A stretch of 64,000 nt of DNA. Origin: Caballeronia sordidicola. GTDB lineage: Bacteria > Pseudomonadota > Gammaproteobacteria > Burkholderiales > Burkholderiaceae. Position 1 is the first letter of the stretch. Each line of letters opens with the position of its first letter. The stretch is taken from positions 1 to 64,000 of the forward strand of contig NZ_MTHB01000029.1 in the NCBI RefSeq assembly GCF_002220365.1, in the 5' to 3' direction. The position numbers and the translations under genes are program-made. The notes beneath the pieces were generated by a model that was given only the letters and a program-made list of their open reading frames with translations, had not been told where the DNA came from and ran no database searches. This document shows, piece by piece, positions 36,767 to 46,763 of the stretch.

Positions 36767-37327
36767 TCAGATATTCAGGAACCCGAGAATCGACACGACG
36801 ATCCCTGCGATACCCGCCAGCCCGGCGACAACGAACAGCTTGCGACTGCCTGTAAGCGATGTAATTGCCGCTAGTGAAATGGCCACGTTGATCAACGCTA
36901 ACGCCTGACCGAACATGTGTTGCGGATGGCCCTTGCGCTCGGATTGCAGGTTGGCTTCTTCCACCTGCTTTTCCATGTCGTGCGCCTTGGCCTGGATCTC
37001 TTTCTTTCGAAGCTCGTATTTGGCGATCTGGTCGCGGTAGTACGCCTGCTTGTCAGGACCGGACAATTCAGCGGCAAGCTCCATCAGATGACCCTTGCTG
37101 GATTGCGCCTGATACAGATTCCATTCATCGCTGGTTTTGCTTTGCAGCAGCACAGCGTCGTTCTTGAACAGCAGGGACTGCGTTTGCAAAACCCCCTCCT
37201 CGTAGTGCAAGAGGCCCGAGAGCGCCGCGAGAATGGCGGTGAATACAGCAACCCAGCGGGATAAAGGATCACCCGAATGCGCTGCATGTTCAACCGCATG
37301 CTCGTGAGGGGCATTTTCATTCGACAT
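36767..37327 (-). CDS. DUF4337 family membrane protein
   Basis: A 186-residue protein: a short His-rich N-terminus, a first membrane segment (RWVAVFTAILAALSGLL), a central coiled-coil region rich in Lys and Glu (about 55-130) and two C-terminal membrane segments (AISLAAITSL and LFVVAGLAGIAGIVVSILGF). This order is that of DUF4337, whose function is unknown. It stands alone, convergent to the phosphatase gene. The 359 bp upstream show nothing notable. Confidence 0.85.
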   Translation of the reverse strand: MSNENAPHEHAVEHAAHSGDPLSRWVAVFTAILAALSGLLHYEEGVLQTQSLLFKNDAVLLQSKTSDEWNLYQAQSSKGHLMELAAELSGPDKQAYYRDQIAKYELRKKEIQAKAHDMEKQVEEANLQSERKGHPQHMFGQALALINVAISLAAITSLTGSRKLFVVAGLAGIAGIVVSILGFLNI

Positions 37328-37686
37328 GGATCAGGTTTCCGCCGTTAAGACTGGTTATTCGCGTGGCAATGGGAGTTTGGTGCCGCTCCCGCAAGGCAAT
37401 GACGCGTGTCCTGCCAAGGGAGGTCCGCGATTATCGCAGCGCTTGGTGATGCGACAAAAAAGGCTTTAGCGCTGGAGATCAGGAAACAGGCTTATAGGTT
37501 CACGCCTGGTGTTACCTGCATGCCGTCAGCGACCCCATGCCTGTCAGTCAACGCGCTTAGCGTCTAGCGCGCGGTTGGCGATACCGACCAAAGGCACGCC
37601 CCGGGGAGCACAACGCGGGCCGCAATTGGCGCCCGCCCCGGCTCGACATGCGCGCTTTGGCGGGAAGCCGTCAGCAAATCACAAGC

Positions 37687-39834
37687 TCACTTCGGTTGCT
37701 CGTCGTGATGCTCACCACCCTTGGCTGCCGGCGGATGCGGTTCCTGGCGTGGTTCCTGACGTGGTTCCGGACGTGCTTCCGGACGCGGATGCTCCGGCTC
37801 CGCGCGATGCGCTTCCTGCTGAACCGGTGGACGAGCAGGCTGTGGCCTTTCCGCATGCGAGACCGGCGGTTCGACCGGACGCGCGTGCTGCACTTCATGC
37901 TCCTCGGCACGAGGCGCGGCTTCCGGCACGGCATGCTGTTGCTGAGCGTTCGGCGCATGCATGGCTTGCTCTTGCCGGGGCGCTTGCGGCTCGTTCTGAG
38001 CCGGACGCTCGGCATGGACCGCGGGCTCATGGCCAGCGTTTACGCCGGCCGGACGCGGCGCGACATTTTCAGCGGCTGCAGGTGCCCGCTGCTGCACGGC
38101 TTCGGCGGGATGGGCACCTTGCGGCGGCCGCACTTCTTCGCGCGGAGCATTCGCTTGAACGTTCCTGGCTGGCGTGCCTTGCGCTCCGACAGGACGAGCC
38201 TGTGCCCGGTTCACCAATCGATAACCTTGCGGCGAAGGCGCCGCAGACGCGCCTTGGTTCAACGGACGTGTGAAGGCCGCGGGTACGGTCGTGCGCACGA
38301 TCGGCTCACCTGCGCCAGCGACGCGAGCTCCGCTGCTGGCGAAGTGTTGCGCGAGCGTGTCCCGGTATGCCGCTGGAACAGCCGGTGCGCGGGTAGCGAC
38401 CACTTGACGTTGCATGGCCATCGCGGGCGCACCTGCAGAAGCGGGTCGCATCCCGCCCGTGAAGCTTCCTCTTACCGGTGCGATACCGGGCATGCCTGCC
38501 CCAATCTGCGCGCCGCCAATTTGTTGTGCTGTCAGCCTGCGCGATGCCTGCGCCACCTGCTGGCCCTGCACAAACGTGTTCGCCGGCACGGCCGTAATAG
38601 CACCCGGCACACGCTGGTTGATATAGGTGTTGTGAACGTTCGTGATGTTGTTGACGATGGTCGTGTTGTGCACATTCGTGATGTTCACGCTGTTGACCCG
38701 GTTGTAATAGCTTGGGCTATAACCCGAGCCCGGGTGCCACGGCTCGTGCGGCCCCAATGCAAACCATGCAACCCCAACGCCCACTGCACCGCCGATCGCC
38801 AGGTCGACGCCCCAATGCGAACCGCCTCCGCCGCCAACAAAGGCCACGAGCGCCGGCGCATACACCGGCTGCGCGACGACCACGGGTCCCGGAACCCACG
38901 CCCAAGCATCGCCCAGATGCGCCCAGCGACCATAGTGGAAAGGAGCGAAGCCCCAGGGGGCATCGTCTATCCAGGTCCAGCCCCACGGCGCAATCCACGT
39001 CCAATGGCCTTGGTGATAAGGCGCCCATTGCGCCGTTACTGCAACCGTCGGGACCCATACTTCACCGTAGTTCGGGTCGCTGCGCCACGTGCCGTTCGCA
39101 TCCAGGTCTTCGTAACCGGGAATTTCTCGCGATACGTATCGTGCGGAGGCCGAACCATCTTCCAAACGATCACGGCTGATGACCCATTGATCGAAGGCGT
39201 CGAGAGCCGGCGCCGGTCCGCTTGCCTGTTGCTGGAGGTTCACGCCGATGAACGTGATCTGCTGGCCTGCGGTCATTTGAAATACACCGCCGTCGCCATA
39301 AAGGTTGGCAGTGCCGCTTCGCAGCGTCACGGTGGTCGAGTTACCGTCGGGCGCCACGTCTACACGAAATTCGCCCGGGCTCGACGCCTGCATCGCGACG
39401 TTCGGGGTATCTATTTCGACGCTCTGTCCGGGGGGCAGTGCCCTCACCCGCGTGGAAAGTGCACCTTGCGTTACCTTCAATTGCAGGTTCTTGTCATCTA
39501 TATCGACAATGCTCAAGGCCGTCTGCTGACTCAGCCGTAACGCGGTCGAGCCGACGTGCAGTTCGCCTCGCGCACCACTGTCTGCCCACAACTGATCGCC
39601 GGTGGTAAGCGGACGATTCAATTCGGCATAAGCCCAGTCGGTTGCACCGGCGGGTTCCATGGTCACGCTGCCGTCGAAGTAGTTAAGACGGGCGACGCGG
39701 CCCGGGGGATCGATTGCGGATGCTGCCGACGCGGTAGGTGACGGGACGGATTGAGCCCATCCTGGCGAGACCACCGCTAACAACGCAATGGCAGAAAGGA
39801 CTGCTGCATGGGTGCGGCGCAAGCTTACCTTCAT
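37687..39834 (-). CDS. Exported FecR/DUF6600 domain protein with low-complexity tail
   Basis: A 715-residue exported protein. A signal peptide ends near GWAQS (about 28). A FecR-like beta domain follows (about 45-200: GRVARLNYFDGSVTME, GDQLWADSGARGELHVG). The DUF6600 part has WAPYHQGHWTWIAPWGWTWI and APFHYGRWAHLGDAWAW (about 270-330). An Asn-rich stretch (NITNVHNTTIVNNITNVHN) precedes a long tail of Pro, Ala, Gln, Glu and His (about 520-715). The role is unknown; such proteins are cell-envelope associated. Open frames opposite it, up to 630 codons, are shadows. Confidence 0.82.
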   Translation of the reverse strand: MKVSLRRTHAAVLSAIALLAVVSPGWAQSVPSPTASAASAIDPPGRVARLNYFDGSVTMEPAGATDWAYAELNRPLTTGDQLWADSGARGELHVGSTALRLSQQTALSIVDIDDKNLQLKVTQGALSTRVRALPPGQSVEIDTPNVAMQASSPGEFRVDVAPDGNSTTVTLRSGTANLYGDGGVFQMTAGQQITFIGVNLQQQASGPAPALDAFDQWVISRDRLEDGSASARYVSREIPGYEDLDANGTWRSDPNYGEVWVPTVAVTAQWAPYHQGHWTWIAPWGWTWIDDAPWGFAPFHYGRWAHLGDAWAWVPGPVVVAQPVYAPALVAFVGGGGGSHWGVDLAIGGAVGVGVAWFALGPHEPWHPGSGYSPSYYNRVNSVNITNVHNTTIVNNITNVHNTYINQRVPGAITAVPANTFVQGQQVAQASRRLTAQQIGGAQIGAGMPGIAPVRGSFTGGMRPASAGAPAMAMQRQVVATRAPAVPAAYRDTLAQHFASSGARVAGAGEPIVRTTVPAAFTRPLNQGASAAPSPQGYRLVNRAQARPVGAQGTPARNVQANAPREEVRPPQGAHPAEAVQQRAPAAAENVAPRPAGVNAGHEPAVHAERPAQNEPQAPRQEQAMHAPNAQQQHAVPEAAPRAEEHEVQHARPVEPPVSHAERPQPARPPVQQEAHRAEPEHPRPEARPEPRQEPRQEPHPPAAKGGEHHDEQPK

Positions 39835-40084
39835 GGTGCAATCTCCGGTTAGTTTTCAGTTTGTCAGGTTAGCTTCGACCTAAGACACGCACTGTCTAAC
39901 GCAGGTTTGCCACCGATGGATGACACACTTCACATTACATACATTCCGTTGCAAACGATGACGTGACATTTACAAAGAACGCATGGCGGACTTAAGACGC
40001 CGAGGTTATCGACCGCAAATAAGCTGGATGGCTAAAGCCATTTTATTAATATTTGTAAGGACAGCATGAGCGGTCGGTCGATCG

Positions 40085-40114
40085 CCGGCCTAATGCTTAT
40101 ACAGCGTTAGGCCG
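40085..40114. repeat. Inverted repeat in a gene-poor gap
   Basis: CGGCCTAATGC at 40085-40095 pairs with GCGTTAGGCCG at 40104-40114 with one G-T/T-G type mismatch and an 8-nt loop. No T-run follows on either strand. It could be an operator or a weak terminator. Confidence 0.45.
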
Positions 40115-40146
40115 ACATGCAAAAGCCCGATGAGCATTTAGCGCGT

Positions 40147-40545
40147 TCAGGATCGTGCGAATATTGCGGCCAACCGAATTGAAAGGTTTGCTGGCGCACT
40201 CATTGACCAGGGCGCTTCTTTAGTCAAATTCCCAGCTTCTTTGGTTAGCGTGGTTAGACACGCGCCTTTGTAATTCGACGCGTCAGCAAAATTACTAACG
40301 CAGGTGCTACGGCGAAGCTTGCGAACAACCATGCAGAGGCCGATTGCGCAATAGACGGCGCCCAGCGCCGTGCCTCCATACAGAAGACCCCGTTTTCTCG
40401 TCGTTTTTCTCGCTACTCTCAGGCCACCCTGCTTAAGCGTGGCTCGCCTCTCACGAACGTCCTTACAGCGACGGATTTCTCGATCCTGTACGTTTAATGC
40501 AGTGTGCCTGCCAAGATGCTCCAGCAAACCGGCAAGCAGATTCAA
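40147..40545 (-). CDS. Possible small membrane protein
   Basis: A 132-codon frame with TTG start at 40545 and a GGGAG site seven bases upstream. It contains one likely membrane segment (GLLYGGTALGAVYCAIGLCMVV, about residues 54-75) after a basic N-terminal half, and a Ser/Ala-rich tail. I do not recognise the family. The rest of the 39835-40681 gap shows no other candidate. It may be spurious. Confidence 0.35.
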   Translation of the reverse strand: MNLLAGLLEHLGRHTALNVQDREIRRCKDVRERRATLKQGGLRVARKTTRKRGLLYGGTALGAVYCAIGLCMVVRKLRRSTCVSNFADASNYKGACLTTLTKEAGNLTKEAPWSMSAPANLSIRLAAIFARS

Positions 40546-40681
40546 GCGTGACTCCCTTTCAACGCTTTCGACTGCAGGCTTGATTGCTCATTCTAATATC
40601 TGCATATCTGCATGCTGCAGAGTCAGTATGTATCGGCTCAATCCATGATATGCAAGCTTCGTTTAACTCTCAGGGAAGTGC

Positions 40682-41851
40682 ATGAGACTAGCGCTTTTAT
40701 TTACCTTGCTATGCAGCGTCGCATTCGGCCTGACGATCCCCCACAAAGTCAGTGCTCAAGCCATAAATGCGCCAGCGAAAAGCCTCGTGCTTTCCCCTGA
40801 CATGCGAGGCGCAGTTGAACACCGCGGATCAATCATCCTGGCTGGCTACGATCCAGACCGCGAGACCGGTCCAGTCAAGCCGGTCCGGGCTACGCCGGCC
40901 GAGCAGTTCGACGTTGAAACAGCATCCGGCAACGGCACCGTTCCCGTGTATTCAACCATCCCGCTGAATACCAACGCTGCGGGTATTGAGCGAGTTGTCA
41001 TCGTCGTGCATGGGGAGAGCCGCAACGCGAAATCGAACTGGTCCTCAACCGTTGAGGCGGCAAGGATGGCGGCGGTGACTGGAACAACCTTGATCGTCGG
41101 CCCTCAGTTCCTGGTCCCGCAAGACATCACCGCCCACAAGCTGCCTGCTACCGTGTTGCGCTGGAAGATGCATGACTGGTCGCGCGGCTGGCCGGCACTA
41201 TCGCCCGTGCCTGTTAGCGGATTCGAGGTACTTGATCGTCTACTAGGCCACTTTGCGGACCGTACGCGATACCCGGACTTGCGCACCGTTGTACTTGTGG
41301 GCCACTCGGCGGGGGCGCAACTCGTGCAACGATACGCAGCCGTTGGACACGGCGAGCAAGCGTTGACCGCGCTAGGAATACACACCCGTTATGTGGTGGT
41401 GGAACCCAGTAGTTTTCTCTATTTCGACGCCCTCCGGCCATCCGCCGCAGGGGGCTTCAAAGCGGTCGATCCGGCTACCTGTCCTGGCGCCACCCAGTGG
41501 CGTTATGGCCTGGATAACGCGCCGCCGTATGTAAGCGGTCAATCCGCGCAAGCCGTTGAGGCAGCGTACGCCGCGCGCGATGTTGTCTACCTTGCTGGGA
41601 CCGCGGACAACGACCCGGATCACAGGGAACTGGACCGATCCTGCGGGGGCGAACTGCAAGGATCCGACCGCCTTAGCCGCAGCGTTTCCTATATGAACTA
41701 CATGCGCATGCGGCACCCGACGAATTTGCATCAGAGTCTTGTGCTGGTGCCGGGCGCGGATCACGATTCGAAACACGTTCTGGCGAATAGATGCAGCTTG
41801 CCGGTGCTCTTTTCCGACAGCCACGACTTCCCGTGTGCATCCAATCCCTGA
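40682..41851 (+). CDS. Exported alpha/beta hydrolase
   Basis: A 389-residue protein with a signal peptide (MRLALLFTLLCSVAFGL, cleavage near VSAQA). The fold shows RVVIVVHGESRNAKSNW (oxyanion region), the nucleophile elbow VLVGHSAGAQLVQRYA (Ser about 206) and LVLVPGADHDSKHV with the likely catalytic His. It resembles poorly studied periplasmic esterase-like proteins. Substrate unknown. The start is placed directly after GGGAAGTGC at 40672-40680. Confidence 0.78.
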   Translation: MRLALLFTLLCSVAFGLTIPHKVSAQAINAPAKSLVLSPDMRGAVEHRGSIILAGYDPDRETGPVKPVRATPAEQFDVETASGNGTVPVYSTIPLNTNAAGIERVVIVVHGESRNAKSNWSSTVEAARMAAVTGTTLIVGPQFLVPQDITAHKLPATVLRWKMHDWSRGWPALSPVPVSGFEVLDRLLGHFADRTRYPDLRTVVLVGHSAGAQLVQRYAAVGHGEQALTALGIHTRYVVVEPSSFLYFDALRPSAAGGFKAVDPATCPGATQWRYGLDNAPPYVSGQSAQAVEAAYAARDVVYLAGTADNDPDHRELDRSCGGELQGSDRLSRSVSYMNYMRMRHPTNLHQSLVLVPGADHDSKHVLANRCSLPVLFSDSHDFPCASNP

Positions 41852-42048
41852 CCTGATTCGCTAGCTGTATGAAGGCTTAGCGTAGAAACGCCCGCGCCCT
41901 GCGAAACTCGTCACCGCCTGAGCGCGGGTTGCGGCGGCTACCAGACAAAGCCGCATTCGATGAGCTCGCGCTACGGCTTGCCATCGGGCAGCGCCAGCGG
42001 GATCATGCGCTCATTCGCTTGTCACCCACCGTTAGAAGGAATGGCCAG

Positions 42049-42441
42049 ATGTTTTCACACGTCCATGTAGGGGTTACCGACTTTCCTCGTGCTTTCCGTT
42101 TCTACTCGCCGATCATGGAAACGCTAAGGCTGCCATTAAAATTCCGCGACGATAACGAACAGTGGGCCGGCTGGGTCGCGGCCGACGCGCCGCGGCCTCT
42201 ATTCCTGATCGGAACGCCATTCGATGGAAACACTGCCAGCCCCGGCAACGGACAGATGACTGCCCTTCTTGCGCACGACCGCAACACCGTCGATCAATGC
42301 CACGCCATCGCACTGGCGAACGGAGGCATGTGCGATGGGCCGCCGGGCTTGCGGCCGCACTATCACCCGCATTACTACGGTGCCTACTTTCGTGACCCCG
42401 ACGGCAACAAGATCTGCGTGTGCTGCCACGATCCCGCCTGA
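42049..42441 (+). CDS. VOC family protein (glyoxalase/bleomycin-resistance fold)
   Basis: A 130-residue protein with the vicinal oxygen chelate pattern: MFSHVHVGVTDFPRAFRFYS at the N-terminus, FLIGTPFDGN in the middle and YHPHYYGAYFRDPDGNKICV at the end, supplying His and Glu-type metal ligands. Members include lyases, dioxygenases and resistance proteins; activity cannot be assigned. ATG 42049 has AAGGA eight bases upstream; the frame is open from 41929. Confidence 0.83.
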   Translation: MFSHVHVGVTDFPRAFRFYSPIMETLRLPLKFRDDNEQWAGWVAADAPRPLFLIGTPFDGNTASPGNGQMTALLAHDRNTVDQCHAIALANGGMCDGPPGLRPHYHPHYYGAYFRDPDGNKICVCCHDPA

Positions 42442-42492
42442 GCGGAATATCGATCCGTGTACGTCTTGCGAGGCGGACCCGGAGGAACCATG

Positions 42493-42933
42493 TCAGATAG
42501 ACTCAGGCCAGCGGTAACCCAGCACCGACTCCAACGGATAGTCAAGCTCGCGTACTTCTCCAAGCTGATTACCGCCGAAGAGGTAAATGGATTCGGTGTC
42601 GTGGCGAAGATAAAAACCGACATGCCCCTTCCAACTGGCGGGATCGTCACGGCACAAGACAACGACGCAACCGTAAGCGGGGCCGTCCAAGGCCCGGCCC
42701 CACTCAAGCCAGGAACGCGCAAGCGCGGACCCCGTACCACGCTGGCCGGTATTCGCAAGACACCAATTCAGGAAAGACGAACACCACGAGATTTTGTCGT
42801 CGTAGCCCACCAGATTGGTGTGCGCGTTGTATTCGACAATACGCGGATTACTCTCTCCCGGGCCTAAGCGCCTAACCCCACGCTCGGAGAAAGCCAGGGA
42901 CAACCACGCGGGTGTATCGATTTCATTAGCCAT
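42493..42933 (-). CDS. TIGR02594-type (NlpC/P60-like) small protein
   Basis: A 146-residue protein with DDKISWCSSFLNWCLANTG around residue 50 (a Cys typical of papain-like peptidases), GCVVVLCRD, and WKGHVGFYLRHD with the likely catalytic His. This matches the TIGR02594 family, proteins related to NlpC/P60 or CHAP cell-wall hydrolases and often encoded by phages or as stand-alone genes. No signal peptide is seen. ATG 42933 is preferred to 42945, whose GGAG site is too close. Confidence 0.72.
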   Translation of the reverse strand: MANEIDTPAWLSLAFSERGVRRLGPGESNPRIVEYNAHTNLVGYDDKISWCSSFLNWCLANTGQRGTGSALARSWLEWGRALDGPAYGCVVVLCRDDPASWKGHVGFYLRHDTESIYLFGGNQLGEVRELDYPLESVLGYRWPESI

Positions 42934-43012
42934 ACCTACGATCATTCTCCGCTGTACGCCGAACTCAAGGGGCTACTGCAATGCCCTCCTCCTCAACTGG
43001 CCCATTCGCGTC

Positions 43013-44467
43013 CTAACTGCCCCTTCGCGGCACATTCTGCCGCATAGATCCTCCGCCTACGCTTTGCCCCGCGTCGCGCGCAACCTTGAAGTAACCCCAT
43101 ACGGAGAGCAGCGTCAGCAAGCCGGCGAACAGGAACGCGAGCCGGAAGTCGTCGAGCGTGAAATGCATACCTTCTGCACTAGCCGTCTCGCCGTTAAGCA
43201 GCGCGGCGGCCCGCAAGGCGACGGCGCCATAGGCAATGCCTAGCCCTATCGTCATCTGTGCAGCCGCACTCCATAGTGTGCTCGCGGCGCTCATTTGCGG
43301 GGCACCTACGTCGGCATAAGCGAGCGTCGCCAGCAACGAAAACTGCATGGAACGCGCCACACCATAGACGAATACCACGATCAAGACCCACGCCAGCGGA
43401 GACAAAGGCGTAAGGAGGCCGCATATGATCGTAAATATGCCCGCTGTCGCCACGGCGACAATCGAGACGTACCTGAAGCCGAAACGCCGCAAAATTCGCG
43501 TGGTCAGCGCTTTCATGCCGAGATTGCCCAGCGCACTGGCAAGCAGCAACAGACCCGACTTGAAAGCAGAAAGACCGAAGCCGATCTGGAATAGCAACGG
43601 CATCAAATACGGCACAGCGCCAATGCCGATACGCGTCAGCGAACCGGTCAGGACGGTTACCGAATAGGTCGGAATCTTAAGGGTCGAAAAATCGATCAGC
43701 GGATGCGGATGACCCGACGCATAGCGAACCGCGGCAAAACCAACCACGAGGCCGGCCAGGACTACGCCCCCAGCAATCCATGGACTGCTGCCGGGCTGGC
43801 TGGCAAGTTCGGCGCCGTAGAGAATGGCGGTCAGGGCTGCGCCGCTAAGCACAAGGCCGACTATATCCAGAGGCTTGCGCTCAGCGCCGCGCAGGTTCGG
43901 GACCAGCATGGCGACCGCTACCAACGCACAGATTCCGAACGGCACGTTCAACAGGAAAATCCAACGCCATGTCGCGTAAGTCGTGATGAAACCGCCAACG
44001 GGCGGCCCGATCACTGGTGCGGCAATGGCAGGCCACGTGATGGTGGAGATGGCTTGCATAAGGCGGCTTTTCTCCGTACTACGGACCACGATCAGTCGCC
44101 CTACCGGCACCATCATCGCGCCGCCTGCCCCTTGCAGCAAACGCGCTGCCGTGAACTCGGCAACCGAGTTCGATAAGCCGCATAACACCGAAGCAATCAC
44201 GAACACGACGATCGCGCTAAAGAACACCGTGCGTGAGCCGACTCGATCAGCCACCCAACCGCTTACCGGAATAAAGATCGCCAGCGCGAGCATGTAGGCG
44301 GTCATCCCGATGCTCAGCGCATTCGGTCCAACACCAAACGAATGTGCCATCTGCGGCAACGCGGTCGCGATGACCGTGGTATCCAGATATTCCATGAAGA
44401 ACGTTCCCGCGACTATGTAAGGCAGCCAGCGAGTGACAGAGGATGTTGGCAACGAACTGTTGCTCAT
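43013..44467 (-). CDS. DHA2-family multidrug MFS exporter
   Basis: A 484-residue MFS protein with about 14 membrane segments. It shows the DHA2 motif YLDTTVIATALPQMA near the start, GWVADRVGSRTVF (loop 2-3), LLQGAGGAMMVPVGR and APVIGPPVGGFI. Members of the EmrB/QacA type pump drugs out with protons. ATG 44467 gives the typical short N-terminus; the open frame reaches 44611. It is divergent from the cupin operon, with a shared 386-bp intergenic region. Confidence 0.88.
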   Translation of the reverse strand: MSNSSLPTSSVTRWLPYIVAGTFFMEYLDTTVIATALPQMAHSFGVGPNALSIGMTAYMLALAIFIPVSGWVADRVGSRTVFFSAIVVFVIASVLCGLSNSVAEFTAARLLQGAGGAMMVPVGRLIVVRSTEKSRLMQAISTITWPAIAAPVIGPPVGGFITTYATWRWIFLLNVPFGICALVAVAMLVPNLRGAERKPLDIVGLVLSGAALTAILYGAELASQPGSSPWIAGGVVLAGLVVGFAAVRYASGHPHPLIDFSTLKIPTYSVTVLTGSLTRIGIGAVPYLMPLLFQIGFGLSAFKSGLLLLASALGNLGMKALTTRILRRFGFRYVSIVAVATAGIFTIICGLLTPLSPLAWVLIVVFVYGVARSMQFSLLATLAYADVGAPQMSAASTLWSAAAQMTIGLGIAYGAVALRAAALLNGETASAEGMHFTLDDFRLAFLFAGLLTLLSVWGYFKVARDAGQSVGGGSMRQNVPRRGS

Positions 44468-44773
44468 CGAGAATCCCGGGTTGAGCGGCGACGTCGCCTT
44501 GGGCGACGCGCGATAGTTGAGATTGACGCTTTTGCAGCGCCGATAGATCCAGCGATATCGTAGGGCCTTGCGCAAGATACGCAGTTGGATACGCGTTAAC
44601 CCGCTCGGCATTATCGCGTAACACTCAGCGATATGTCATGGGCCATGGACGCGTTCGGCGGCCCGGCATCACGGCGGATTCAGTCCTTGCATTGTCGAAA
44701 GCTTCGCGACCAAGGGTCTTTTCAGCGGACCTACGTAAGGAAAATTCATGACGCACCGCACGATCAGCGCCTC

Positions 44774-44840
44774 TTGACAGAGAGGGTTCGCATGAAGAAT
44801 AGTGTGTCCACAAAATGATTGATATATCCACAATATGGAC
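44774..44840 (+). promoter_or_regulatory. Promoter and IclR-type operator before the cupin operon
   Basis: TTGACA at 44774-44779 is a perfect -35 box; a weak GAATAG lies 17 bp later at 44797-44802. Downstream, TGTCCACA at 44805-44812 and TATCCACA at 44825-44832 repeat with 20-bp spacing, and TCCA-CAATA-TGGA at 44827-44839 forms a short palindrome of the size IclR proteins bind. The operon contains an IclR gene, its likely regulator. The operator sits at or just after the transcription start, which fits repression. Confidence 0.55.
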
Positions 44841-44853
44841 AAGGAGCTAGCTC

Positions 44854-45378
44854 ATGGCAGAGGCTAAACCCGCGGACGCAATGACGCCGTATCAGCTTCC
44901 ATTCCCTAAAGAAGCGGCCAAGGAGATCGTGGTTGAATCGGCGATCCCTAAAGACGAACGCCTTTGGGTCCCTCAAGCTGAGAACGTCTGGTTCCGCCCG
45001 TTGTGCCTGAATGTCTCGACCGGGTACTGGATGAATCTGCTGCGCGTGCGCAAATCCGGCGTGTTAAGCCGGCACCGGCATCCGCAAGCGGTGCACGGCA
45101 TGGTACTCAAGGGCCGCTGGCGTTATCTCGAACACAATTGGGAAGCCACCGAGGGCAGCTATGTATTCGAGCCGCCCGGTGAAACCCATACGCTATATGT
45201 GCCTGAAGACGTAGAAGAAATGATCACCTACTTCCAGGTCAATGGCGTGATGTTCTATTGTGATCCGTATGGCAACTACACCGGCTACGAAGACGTTTTC
45301 ACCAAGGTCGACATGTGCCGCAGGCATTTTTCATCGGTAGGGTTGGGAGAAGATTTCGTCGACCAGTTCATCCGTTAA
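44854..45378 (+). CDS. Cupin protein, 2,4'-dihydroxyacetophenone dioxygenase family
   Basis: A 174-residue single-domain cupin. Metal ligands are visible in SRHRHPQAVHG (His, His) with a Glu/Gln position in between, and in FEPPGETHTLYVP (His), matching the 2,4'-dihydroxyacetophenone dioxygenase family in length and motif spacing. That enzyme cleaves a C-C bond next to a keto group using Fe(II) and O2. Whether this paralogue uses the same substrate is unknown. GGAG at 44843-44846 supplies the ribosome site. First gene of a putative operon with an MFS importer, an SDR and IclR. Confidence 0.82.
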   Translation: MAEAKPADAMTPYQLPFPKEAAKEIVVESAIPKDERLWVPQAENVWFRPLCLNVSTGYWMNLLRVRKSGVLSRHRHPQAVHGMVLKGRWRYLEHNWEATEGSYVFEPPGETHTLYVPEDVEEMITYFQVNGVMFYCDPYGNYTGYEDVFTKVDMCRRHFSSVGLGEDFVDQFIR

Positions 45379-45446
45379 GCCGGAGCAAAACTTAACACCC
45401 GCAGCACCTTCCACCCAGACTCTCAACGAGCACCGGAGGAGACACC

Positions 45447-46757
45447 ATGTTGCAGAAATCGCCGCGCCTCAAGCGCATTCAGGTGGTCGCAATCACATTC
45501 CTGACACTGGCCGGGATCGTGAATTATCTCGACCGGAGCACGCTTTCCATAGCGAATCATTCGGTTAGCCAGGAACTTGGGCTGTCCGCATCGCAGATGG
45601 GCTTGCTGCTGTCCGCCTTCTCATTCGCCTATGCGTTTTCGCAGTTACCCATCGGCATTCTGCTTGATCGTTTCGGCGCACGCGTGATGCTCGGCCTGGG
45701 CATGTTCGTGTGGTCAGCCGCGCAATTGTGCGGTGGTCTTGTGACGAGCCTGCCCCAGTTCCTGGTCGCGCGGGTCGCGCTTGGTATTGGCGAGGCGCCG
45801 AATTTTCCTGCCGGTGCAAAGGTGGTCAGCGAATGGTTCGGCGTGCATGAGCGCGGCCGTCCGACAGGCATCTTCATCACGTCATCGACCATTGGACCTG
45901 CTCTTGCACCGCCCGTTCTCACCGTGCTCCTGCTGACCTTTGGCTGGCGCACCATGTTCATCGTCATGGGCGTGCTTGGCATCGCGGTGTCGATTGGCTG
46001 GTACCTCGCGTACCGTGATCGCCGCAACATCCCCCTCGATTCTCAAGAGGTCGCCTTCCTGACCCAGGGAGAACCGGAGCAGCGCGCCGATCGCCGCATG
46101 ACCATGCGGGAATGGCGCGCGTTGTTCAGTAAATCGACCACATGGGGCATGATCTTCGGCAACATGGGTGTGATCTATATGGTGTGGCTTTATCTCACCT
46201 GGCTGCCCGCGTACCTCGAGCATGAACGCCACCTGACCATTGCGCATACAGGCTGGCTCGTATCGATTCCCTACCTCTTCGGCACGCTTGGAATGCTGTC
46301 CAGCGGATTCGTAGCCGATGGCCTGATGGCGCGCGGCATGGCGCCCATGAGAAGCCGCAAGTGGCCGATCTGCGTCGGCTTGCTGGGCGCTGCGCTCTTC
46401 ACGGTACCAGCGGCGTTCACCCCGAACCTGACGCTTGCAATGATCTATCTTTGCGCCGCCATGTACTTCGTCAACATGGCAAGCGGTGCGTGCTGGGCAT
46501 TGGCGACTGTCGCAGCCCCTCGTCACATGGTGGCCTCGCTGGGCAGCATTCAAAACTTCGGCGGGTATTTCGGCGGTTCATTTGCCCCGTTCATCACGGG
46601 CATTGTTGTGGATAAAACGCATTCCTTCGTCAACGCGTTCCTGATCAGCGCGGGCATCGCATTCGCCGCGGCGCTGGTTTATATATTCGTGGTGCGCACG
46701 AGAATCGAGGATAGCGAGACCGTCGTTTCGCCCGTTGCGCTATCGGACCTTCCCTGA
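45447..46757 (+). CDS. MFS transporter, anion:cation symporter (ACS) family
   Basis: A 436-residue MFS protein with 12 membrane segments. It carries NYLDRSTLSIANHSV in the first helix, PIGILLDRFGARVML (loop 2-3), GEAPNFPAGAKVVSEWF and the large central loop, as in the ACS family that imports organic and sugar acids (phthalate, glucarate, galactonate). It most likely imports the substrate of this operon. GGAGGAG precedes ATG 45447. The SDR gene follows after six bases. Confidence 0.88.
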   Translation: MLQKSPRLKRIQVVAITFLTLAGIVNYLDRSTLSIANHSVSQELGLSASQMGLLLSAFSFAYAFSQLPIGILLDRFGARVMLGLGMFVWSAAQLCGGLVTSLPQFLVARVALGIGEAPNFPAGAKVVSEWFGVHERGRPTGIFITSSTIGPALAPPVLTVLLLTFGWRTMFIVMGVLGIAVSIGWYLAYRDRRNIPLDSQEVAFLTQGEPEQRADRRMTMREWRALFSKSTTWGMIFGNMGVIYMVWLYLTWLPAYLEHERHLTIAHTGWLVSIPYLFGTLGMLSSGFVADGLMARGMAPMRSRKWPICVGLLGAALFTVPAAFTPNLTLAMIYLCAAMYFVNMASGACWALATVAAPRHMVASLGSIQNFGGYFGGSFAPFITGIVVDKTHSFVNAFLISAGIAFAAALVYIFVVRTRIEDSETVVSPVALSDLP

Positions 46758-46763
46758 GCGACC

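Noticed and set aside
37648..39540. 630-codon plus-strand frame opposite the FecR/DUF6600 gene
   Set aside because: Arg/His/Cys-rich composition without domain, fully antisense to a protein with a signal peptide and two known domains. Shadow.
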